Assembly (NCBI GenBank): GCA_002299135.1
Contig: DBNM01000111.1
Coordinates: forward strand, 1 to 6,440
Reading direction: 5' to 3'
Length of the DNA: 6,440 bases
Source: Candidatus Neomicrothrix sp. UBA672
GTDB taxonomy: Bacteria; Actinomycetota; Acidimicrobiia; Acidimicrobiales; MedAcidi-G1
Part shown: positions 1 to 5,487 of the stretch, in pieces
Position numbering within the stretch: position 1 is the first letter of the stretch
How the letters are laid out: each line of letters opens with the position of its first letter
Notes under the pieces: generated by a model
Told to the model about the DNA's origin: nothing
Databases searched by the model: none
The model's input: only the letters and a program-made list of their open reading frames with translations
Position numbers and translations under genes: made by a program

Positions 1-1648
1 AAAGAGCTGCTTTCGTTCCTGTAGTCGCTCCCTCTTCAGTTGCTTCTTGTCCTATTCCTAAAATCAAATTTTGTTCTATTGGATGCAGGTACCCGCTGTA
101 GCCAGTGATCTTTAATTCGCCTCGCACTTTTGGTGTTTTGGGATCCGTTAGATCAAGTGTGTAGAAAGGGTCAGTTTGCCGAAAAGTCACTACGTAGCCG
201 AGGTTTCCGATGAATCTTACTGCGAAGATTCTTTCACCTTTGCCCATTCCTCCGACTTGCCCCACCTCTGTTAGACCTTCATCACTTATTTCTATGACAG
301 TTACAACTGACTCATTTGATTCATCGAAACCCCATGGAGTTCCAGTTGTGGTAGCCACTCTTAGGTTTCCAGCATGTTCCGACATGGCAAATTGATTGAG
401 CAGGTGACCTTTTACGTCTATTGATGCTTTGTACTCGGTTTTCTCTCCGGACTTCATTGTGAATTGGTGTATAGAGGTTAAGTAGTCTTCTTCTATGTTC
501 TGAGAATTTTCTTCAGCAAAGGGAACTATTTCTGGGTAGTCAGTTGTCGATATGTAAAGGTTTTCTGGGCTCGCATACACGGTTTCTCCGTCTGTTAAGA
601 CAGATGTGGCTGCAGGGGGTTTCATGTCAGAAGTTAAATCAACATCTAAAACAGAAAGAGAGGTGAACCCTGAGAATTTCGATGGGTGTGAAACTTGTTT
701 ACAGTCAACTAATTGGCCCTGCGTCACCTTGCCTTCTTTACTTTCATACACATAAGAAGGCACCCAGTTTTCAATTGTCGTTCCAACTATTGCTTGTTTG
801 TTTGTCGCTAAGGCGATTTCTTCTGCTGACGGGCCTTGAGGGGTTACAAAAGGAAGATCAGATGGTGGTGAAGAGACAACTATTCTGGCAATGTCATTAA
901 CCACTCTGGCACTTACATAACGTCCTTCAATAACCATGCTAGCTACTTGAATTGGTTGTGTCGGATCTGTGATGTCTATTTCAACAATGGTCGTATGCGG
1001 CTCCCAGCTGCCCTCGGGAATCATTCGTGCCGTTAGTGGAGACAACGAATACAGGTCAGTTTGTGCCATTACCCAAACTCTTTCGCCTGCAAGAAACATT
1101 TCGCTTCCCCATCCGAGCCCTTCAAGACGCAAGGAGCTTAAGGGTTGAGAGGAGTTGGATTCCGGATCAATTATGTGCAAAGTCTTGTCTTGTAATACAG
1201 AAATTATTTTCCCATTAGTCTTTATGAAATCTGGTTCATCTATTCCTGCTTCTTGAACATTTGTTTCTGAGAAATCAATTCCAGGAGCCGTTCCCATTAC
1301 TGCTACTGATTCTTCTATTCTCAGGTCCATTGCCAGTGGCATTATTGGCCCCCAACCCATTCCCTCAAGCCCATAAGGTCCGACTCTTTCTAAAGCTTCG
1401 TCTTGAAAGTACCTGAGTAGTTCTTCGCAGGCTTTAAAAGGAATCAAGCCGCTTGTAAGTTCCATTGTCTCTACATTGACTGTCGCTTTCGGAACTGTTG
1501 TTAAGTTAGTGTTTTCTATAGGGTTTGTTGACGAAGGATAGTTTTTAGTTGCATCTAAGGAGTATCCAGATGTGCTGATACTGGAAGTTTCATTTGCACA
1601 GTTAGTTGAAAATAAAATTAGGAAGACTAAAACGCTTAAGATTTTCAT
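1..1648 (-). CDS. Secreted beta-propeller-domain protein, probable lipoprotein (3' end outside window)
   Basis: The frame from ATG 1648 stays open for 549 codons to the left edge, so the C-terminus is missing. The N-terminus is a short signal peptide: Lys2, a hydrophobic run at about 4-13, then Cys17 in the context FSTNC, which would be the lipidated residue. A low-complexity Ser/Thr/Asn linker follows to about residue 55. The body matches the bacterial/archaeal beta-propeller family I know as Pfam Beta_propel (PF09826). It has a Cys-Glu-Glu-Leu-Leu helix at 74-78, the family hallmark NVQEAGIDEPDFIKT from residue 130, a second family cysteine at 316 followed by SLSVLDVDL at 330-338, FRQTDPFYTLDLTDP at 489-503 and GYSGYLHP at 516-523. 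Blade-edge D-x-T-D-P-x-x-P motifs lie at 225-232 and 499-506. It probably acts on the outer face of the membrane; ligand and function are unknown. It starts 29 nt after leuD with no terminator between. No good Shine-Dalgarno is visible; TAAAGT at 1655-1660 lies 6 nt before the ATG and could be a -10 box. Family assignment is firm, lipidation less so because Asn before the Cys is atypical. Confidence 0.9.
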   Translation of the reverse strand, partial: MKILSVLVFLILFSTNCANETSSISTSGYSLDATKNYPSSTNPIENTNLTTVPKATVNVETMELTSGLIPFKACEELLRYFQDEALERVGPYGLEGMGWGPIMPLAMDLRIEESVAVMGTAPGIDFSETNVQEAGIDEPDFIKTNGKIISVLQDKTLHIIDPESNSSQPLSSLRLEGLGWGSEMFLAGERVWVMAQTDLYSLSPLTARMIPEGSWEPHTTIVEIDITDPTQPIQVASMVIEGRYVSARVVNDIARIVVSSPPSDLPFVTPQGPSAEEIALATNKQAIVGTTIENWVPSYVYESKEGKVTQGQLVDCKQVSHPSKFSGFTSLSVLDVDLTSDMKPPAATSVLTDGETVYASPENLYISTTDYPEIVPFAEENSQNIEEDYLTSIHQFTMKSGEKTEYKASIDVKGHLLNQFAMSEHAGNLRVATTTGTPWGFDESNESVVTVIEISDEGLTEVGQVGGMGKGERIFAVRFIGNLGYVVTFRQTDPFYTLDLTDPKTPKVRGELKITGYSGYLHPIEQNLILGIGQEATEEGATTGTKAAL

Positions 1649-1677
1649 GTTTTGACTTTATGTTTTTGTTTGTCTGT

Positions 1678-2274
1678 TTAAACACTAATAGAAGGAAGCC
1701 AAGCTGGTCTGTTTTGTTGATATTCGTGAATCATTTCTTCATGCGCCATGGTGATACCAATATCGTCTAGACCTTTCAGGAATCTCTCTTGCACGGCCTC
1801 TTCTAAAGGGAAACTGCAAGAGATGTTTGCATCAGGAACTTCGAGAGTGCGTTTTGCCACATCTATAGTCAAAATTAGTTCTGGGTTGTTCTCTATTGCT
1901 TGAAGTAAATCTTCACCTGTCTTATCTGGTACTTCAACTGGGACAAGTCCATTTTTCGTGCAGTTATTTCGGAAAATGTCTGCAAACCGAGGTGATATCA
2001 CTGCTTTGAATCCGTATTGTTGGATCGCCCAAACTGCGTGTTCTCTTGAGGACCCGGTTCCAAAATTTGGTCCAGCTACAAGGATTGTTGCCTCTCTAAA
2101 ACGTTCATCATTAAGCACAAAAGAAGGATTGTCTCTCCATTCGCTGAATAATCCTCTGTCAAAACCCGTTCTTTCTACTCGCTTAAGCCAATCGCTTGGG
2201 ATTATTTGGTCCGTGTCTACGTCAGAGCGGCTTAAAGGAAGCGCTGTGCCGAAAACTATTTCTACTGGTTCCAT
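1678..2274 (-). CDS. leuD: 3-isopropylmalate dehydratase small subunit
   Basis: LeuD forms the swivelling small subunit of isopropylmalate isomerase with LeuC. The complex interconverts 2- and 3-isopropylmalate in the cytoplasm, the second step of leucine synthesis. The 198 residues match the usual bacterial length of about 200. Visible landmarks are the N-terminal RSDVDTDQIIPSDWLKRV at 16-33, the substrate-binding loop GPNFGTGSSREHA at 68-80 (the aconitase-family small-subunit signature) and SPRFADIFRNNCTKNGL at 94-110. The ATG lies 2 nt after the leuC stop. A strong Shine-Dalgarno, AGAGGTGA (2282-2289), sits inside the last codons of leuC, 7 nt before the start, so the two subunits are probably translationally coupled. 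No terminator follows the TAA stop at 1678-1680. The protein looks complete and intact. Confidence 0.97.
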   Translation of the reverse strand: MEPVEIVFGTALPLSRSDVDTDQIIPSDWLKRVERTGFDRGLFSEWRDNPSFVLNDERFREATILVAGPNFGTGSSREHAVWAIQQYGFKAVISPRFADIFRNNCTKNGLVPVEVPDKTGEDLLQAIENNPELILTIDVAKRTLEVPDANISCSFPLEEAVQERFLKGLDDIGITMAHEEMIHEYQQNRPAWLPSISV

Positions 2275-2276
2275 GG

Positions 2277-3695
2277 CTACTTCACCTCTCTTGCATCTAG
2301 GTCTTCAGGTACGGCGAAAGCTCCTTTAATAGCTGTTGCTGCTGCTACTGCTGGTGAAACCAAATGTGTTCTTCCCCCTCGACCTTGACGTCCTTCAAAA
2401 TTGCGATTGCTTGTACTGGCGCAACGCTCATCTTTTTTAAGTTTGTCTGGATTCATTGCAAGACACATGGAACAGCCAGGCTCACGCCAGTCGAATCCAG
2501 CTTCTTGGAAGATTTCATGAAGTCCTTCAGCTTCTGCTTGAGCTTTAACTGATCCTGATCCTGGAACTACAAGAGTTCTAACTCCAGATGCGACTTGTTT
2601 ACCTTGTGCTACTTTTGCGGCTTCTCTAAGATCCTCTATGCGACTATTTGTACAAGAGCCAATAAAAACTGTGTCTACTGGAATTTCAGAGATTTTAGTC
2701 CCTGCTGCAATCCCCATATATTCAAGTGCCCTTCTTGCTGATTCTTGTTGAGCAGGTTCAGTAAATTGTTCTGGATCTGGCACTAGGCCTTTTATCGGTG
2801 CGACCTGCCCTGGGTTGGTTCCCCAAGTCACATGAGGTGAAATTTCGTTCCCATTTAGGAATAATTCTTGATCAAATTTAGCGTCTTCATCAGTAGCCAA
2901 CGATTTCCAGTCCTCTATTGCTTCTTCCCATAGGTCAGCACTTGGACTGTGCGTTCTACCTTTTAGGTATTCGAAAGTCGTTTCGTCCGGTGCGATTAAT
3001 CCTGCTTTAGCCCCAGCCTCTATCGACATATTGCAAACGGTCATCCTTCCTTCCATTGAAAGATTTCTGATGGCTTCACCTCTGTATTCAATTATTTTTC
3101 CTATGCCACCACCTGTACCTAACTCTCCGATGATCGCAAGAATCACATCCTTTGCCGTTGTCCCTTCAGGAAGGTCTCCATCTACTGTTACTGCTAGAGT
3201 CCCAGGTTCCGTTTGTGGAAGTGTTTGCGTTGCTAAAACATGTTCAACTTCACTTGTACCGATTCCAAATGCAAGTGCTCCGAATGCCCCATGAGTACTG
3301 GTATGACTATCACCGCAAACAACAGTCATGCCAGGAAGTGTAAGTCCCATTTCTGGCCCTATGACATGAACAATTCCTTGACCCTGATCACCCATTGAGA
3401 AAAGGCGTATGTCGAATTCAGAACAGTTGTTTCTTAAAGTTTCTATCTGTTTACGGCTAATTGGATCGGCTATAGGTTTATCAATTTCCTCTGTGGGAAC
3501 ATTATGATCTTCAGTCGCGACTGTTAAATCTGGACGGAGTACTTCTCGACCTGCTATTCGCAAACCATCGAAAGCTTGTGGCGAAGTAACTTCGTGAACA
3601 AGGTGAAGGTCAATGAAGAGCAGGTCCGAACCGCTCCCATCACTGTGGACCACGTGTCGTTCCCAAACTTTCTGACTTAATGTTTTACCTGACAT
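2277..3695 (-). CDS. leuC: 3-isopropylmalate dehydratase large subunit
   Basis: LeuC is the [4Fe-4S]-carrying large subunit of isopropylmalate isomerase (aconitase superfamily) and works with LeuD. At 472 residues it is close to the E. coli protein (about 466). Key features are FIDLHLVHEVTSPQAFDGLR at 27-46, DHNVPT at 63-68, and GDSHTSTHGAFGALAFGIG at 128-146. The three cluster-binding cysteines are Cys348 (GSCTNSR), Cys408 and Cys411 (GCSMCLAMNPD). The substrate-site block STSNRNFEGRQGRGG at 427-441 and LVSPAVAAATA at 445-455 are also present. All ligands are in place, so the enzyme should be active. The start follows the leuA stop by 24 nt. A modest AGGAT ribosome site stands about 11-12 nt ahead of the ATG, a somewhat long spacing. 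It is the middle gene of the leuA-leuC-leuD operon. Confidence 0.97.
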   Translation of the reverse strand: MSGKTLSQKVWERHVVHSDGSGSDLLFIDLHLVHEVTSPQAFDGLRIAGREVLRPDLTVATEDHNVPTEEIDKPIADPISRKQIETLRNNCSEFDIRLFSMGDQGQGIVHVIGPEMGLTLPGMTVVCGDSHTSTHGAFGALAFGIGTSEVEHVLATQTLPQTEPGTLAVTVDGDLPEGTTAKDVILAIIGELGTGGGIGKIIEYRGEAIRNLSMEGRMTVCNMSIEAGAKAGLIAPDETTFEYLKGRTHSPSADLWEEAIEDWKSLATDEDAKFDQELFLNGNEISPHVTWGTNPGQVAPIKGLVPDPEQFTEPAQQESARRALEYMGIAAGTKISEIPVDTVFIGSCTNSRIEDLREAAKVAQGKQVASGVRTLVVPGSGSVKAQAEAEGLHEIFQEAGFDWREPGCSMCLAMNPDKLKKDERCASTSNRNFEGRQGRGGRTHLVSPAVAAATAIKGAFAVPEDLDAREVK

Positions 3696-3719
3696 AAGAA
3701 CTTTTGATCCTAATCTTTA

Positions 3720-5294
3720 CTATCCGATGTGACCGGGACGATCTATTTCTTGTGGATTTTCTCCTGAATTTCGCACTCGAACAACTTTGTTCAATGCAGA
3801 AATGAATGCTCTAGCCGAAGCTTCAACAACATCTGTAGATAAACCCCGACCTGATACTTTCAGCCCATCAGCACTTTCGAATGAGAGAGCCACATCTGCC
3901 AACGCATCCACACCACCTGTGACTGACATCACGGTGTAATCAGTTAATCGTCCCTCTATATCTGTTGCTTTTTTTATTGCTGTACATGCGGCATCAACCA
4001 TGCCATCGCCTTCAGACGAAGCGTTGATTTTGACTCCGTCTGATTCTAAAACAACTTCTGCTTTAGGGGTGTTGGCATTACCTCCTTTAACGTCAAGTGT
4101 CACTAGTTCATATGAATTCTCAATTGAACTGCCCGACTCTTCCGCTACTAATGCTTCCAAATCCGCATCACTAAGTTGCACTTTCCGATCAGCTAATTCT
4201 TTGAATCGTGTAAACGCACTATTTAGTGCATCACCTTGTATATCCAGACCCATTTTTGAAAGCGCATCTTTGAATGCTGCCCTACCTGAGTGTTTTCCTA
4301 GCACTAATTTACTTCCATCTTGCCCAACTGCAGAAGGGTCCATAATTTCATAGGTGGTCCTTTCATTTAGAACACCGTGTTGATGTATCCCAGACTCATG
4401 TGCGAATGCATTTCTCCCTACAACAGCTTTGTTGTATTGAACCGGATATCCAGTTAGTCGACTTACCAGTCGACTTGAGCGCGCTAATTCTTCGGTTTCA
4501 ATTCCTACTTCAAGATTCGGGTAGATGTCAGGACGCGTTCTTAACGTCATAACTATTTCTTCCATAGCTGCGTTTCCTGCTCTTTCTCCAATCCCGTTGA
4601 CAGTGCACTCGACTTGTCTAGCTCCCGACACAACTGCTGCCAGCGAATTTGCCACTGCTAAACCAAGATCGTTATGACAATGTGTGCTGATTATGTAATC
4701 ACCTTCAACTCTTTCTCTTATTAACTTGATTCTCTCAGCCCATTCATGAGGTGTCGCATAACCCACGGTGTCAGGGATGTTTAATGTTCCAGCCCCGTTA
4801 TCAACTGCTGCTTGGAGCACATCGCACATAAAATCGAAATCTGACCTTGACGCGTCCTCAGGACTGAATTCAACATCATCTGTGTATTCTCGAGCTCTAC
4901 CCACTGCAGAAGCAGCCTCAGCTAAAACCTGTTCAGGTGTCATTTTTAGCTTATGTTCCATGTGGGTTGGGCTTGTGGCTATAAATGTATGAATTCTTCT
5001 TTTTTCTGCTGGCTCTATTGCTTCCCAACAACGGTCAATATCTTTATAGCTCGTACGTGAAAGTCCACAGATTACGGGGCCTCTGACATTTGAGGCTATT
5101 GCATGCACCGCGTCAAAATCACCTTGACTCGCAATTGGAAACCCTGCTTCGATGTAGTCAACTCCTAGTCGAGCAAGCTGCCCCGCTATTTCTAGCTTTT
5201 CTCCTACATCAAGTGAAATACCTGGTGATTGTTCACCATCTCGCAAAGTGGTGTCAAAAATAACCACTTTTTCTTTAGCGGTATCGTTGCTCAT
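3720..5294 (-). CDS. leuA: 2-isopropylmalate synthase with leucine-sensing C-terminal domain
   Basis: LeuA condenses acetyl-CoA with 2-ketoisovalerate to 2-isopropylmalate, the committed step of leucine synthesis. It has 524 residues, as in E. coli-type LeuA (523), and is not the longer fungal/mycobacterial form. The catalytic TIM barrel spans about 8-280. It starts with FDTTLRDGEQSPG (13-25; metal ligand Asp14) and contains HCHNDLGLAVANS (205-217; ligands His205 and His207) and NGIGERAGNAAMEE (233-246; Asn241). NAFAHESGIHQHGVL at 295-309 belongs to the linker subdomain, which completes the active site. The C-terminal regulatory domain (about 390-505) includes MSVTGGVDALADV and GRGLSTDVVEAS (482-493), the region that binds leucine for feedback inhibition in characterised homologues. 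The ATG at 5294 is preceded by GGAGA at 5302-5306 with 7 nt spacing, and it puts Asp14 at the usual position. It is the first structural gene after the leader/attenuator. Confidence 0.97.
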   Translation of the reverse strand: MSNDTAKEKVVIFDTTLRDGEQSPGISLDVGEKLEIAGQLARLGVDYIEAGFPIASQGDFDAVHAIASNVRGPVICGLSRTSYKDIDRCWEAIEPAEKRRIHTFIATSPTHMEHKLKMTPEQVLAEAASAVGRAREYTDDVEFSPEDASRSDFDFMCDVLQAAVDNGAGTLNIPDTVGYATPHEWAERIKLIRERVEGDYIISTHCHNDLGLAVANSLAAVVSGARQVECTVNGIGERAGNAAMEEIVMTLRTRPDIYPNLEVGIETEELARSSRLVSRLTGYPVQYNKAVVGRNAFAHESGIHQHGVLNERTTYEIMDPSAVGQDGSKLVLGKHSGRAAFKDALSKMGLDIQGDALNSAFTRFKELADRKVQLSDADLEALVAEESGSSIENSYELVTLDVKGGNANTPKAEVVLESDGVKINASSEGDGMVDAACTAIKKATDIEGRLTDYTVMSVTGGVDALADVALSFESADGLKVSGRGLSTDVVEASARAFISALNKVVRVRNSGENPQEIDRPGHIG

Positions 5295-5301
5295 TGTTTT
5301 G

Positions 5302-5306
5302 TCTCC
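5302..5306 (-). promoter_or_regulatory. leuA ribosome-binding site
   Basis: GGAGA (minus strand) stands 7 nt upstream of the leuA ATG in an A-rich, apparently unstructured stretch. It lies downstream of the terminator, so leuA has its own translation start once RNA polymerase reads through. The sequence supports control at the level of transcription termination and not by hiding this site. Confidence 0.75.
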
Positions 5307-5341
5307 GTTGTTTAAATGTTTTGATTCTTGTTTCTAAAAGT

Positions 5342-5370
5342 AAAAAACCTCCTGGCCTTTGGCTAGGAGG
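5342..5370 (-). terminator. Intrinsic terminator (attenuator) upstream of leuA
   Basis: Read on the minus strand, CCTCCTAGCC (5370-5361), an AAA loop and GGCCAGGAGG (5357-5348) form a 10-position stem with one A-C mismatch. Six T residues (5347-5342) follow at once. This is a textbook Rho-independent terminator, located between the leader peptide stop codon and leuA. That position makes it an attenuator and not the end of the upstream peptidase transcript, because the leader promoter lies between the peptidase stop and this hairpin. Confidence 0.88.
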
Positions 5371-5373
5371 TGC

Positions 5374-5401
5374 GGACGAACGCGTTTATATGCGTCCGTC
5401 C
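5374..5401 (-). promoter_or_regulatory. leu leader hairpin 1 (pause or switch stem)
   Basis: On the minus strand GGACGGACGC (5401-5392) pairs with GCGTTCGTCC (5383-5374) around an 8-nt loop, ATATAAAC. This gives 10 pairs including one G-U. The first stem base is the last base of the leader TAG stop, and only 3 nt separate this stem from the terminator stem. A ribosome on the stop codon would cover the 5' arm, so the fold of this element should report how far leader translation has gone. It may act as a pause site or as part of a switch; the alternative fold is not certain. Confidence 0.75.
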
Positions 5402-5433
5402 TACATAAGCAAGAGAAGGTTCTTGGCTCTCAT
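5401..5433 (-). CDS. leuL: leu operon leader peptide (10 residues, four tandem Leu codons)
   Basis: The short frame ATG 5433 to TAG 5401 encodes MRAKNLLLLM. Four leucine codons in a row (CTT, CTC, TTG, CTT; 5418-5407) lie next to the stop, directly before hairpin 1 and the terminator that precede leuA. Scarce charged leucyl-tRNA would stall the ribosome here, the standard sensing principle of amino-acid attenuators. An in-frame ATG at 5442 would add MKC at the N-terminus, but it overlaps the likely -10 box. I prefer 5433, which falls at the predicted transcription start. No Shine-Dalgarno is visible for either start, in keeping with leaderless initiation. The peptide itself probably has no function after synthesis. 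Confidence 0.85.
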   Translation of the reverse strand: MRAKNLLLLM

Positions 5434-5440
5434 ACATTTC

Positions 5441-5471
5441 ATTCTAGTGGTTATTGGGTAAAGGTAAGCAA
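5441..5471 (-). promoter_or_regulatory. Probable promoter of the leu operon
   Basis: On the minus strand TAGAAT (5446-5441) matches five of six bases of the -10 consensus and lies 7 nt before the leader ATG, so transcription should begin at or very near that A. A partial -35 element, TTGCTT (5471-5466), is 19 nt upstream, a rather long spacer; the -35 call is the weak part. The promoter begins 16 nt after the stop codon of the upstream peptidase gene. Confidence 0.6.
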
Positions 5472-5487
5472 ACTTTTTTATTTTGAT

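Noticed and set aside
1676..1683. Palindrome GTTTAAAC at the end of leuD, with a related TTTAAAC in the leuA 5' region.
   Set aside because: It is short and AT-rich, and the two copies have no shared context. There is no hairpin or T tract, so it is neither a terminator nor a convincing operator.
1958..2329. Plus-strand open frame of 123 codons opposite leuD, with similar ones opposite leuC, leuA and the peptidase.
   Set aside because: These are antisense shadows of well-supported genes, with no ribosome site or family resemblance.
4454..4477. Short direct repeat (AGTCGACTT twice) in the plus-strand text.
   Set aside because: It encodes the Ser-Arg-Leu-Val-Ser-Arg-Leu stretch within LeuA (about residues 274-280), so coding sequence accounts for it.
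5364..5372. The minus-strand terminator arm contains CACCUCCU, identical to the anti-Shine-Dalgarno core of 16S rRNA; the plus strand correspondingly reads AGGAGGTG.
   Set aside because: It is explained by the GC-rich terminator stem. No start codon follows the minus-strand AGGAGG at a usable distance, and the plus-strand frames after AGGAGGTG (a 12-codon GTG frame and a 23-codon ATG frame) look fortuitous.
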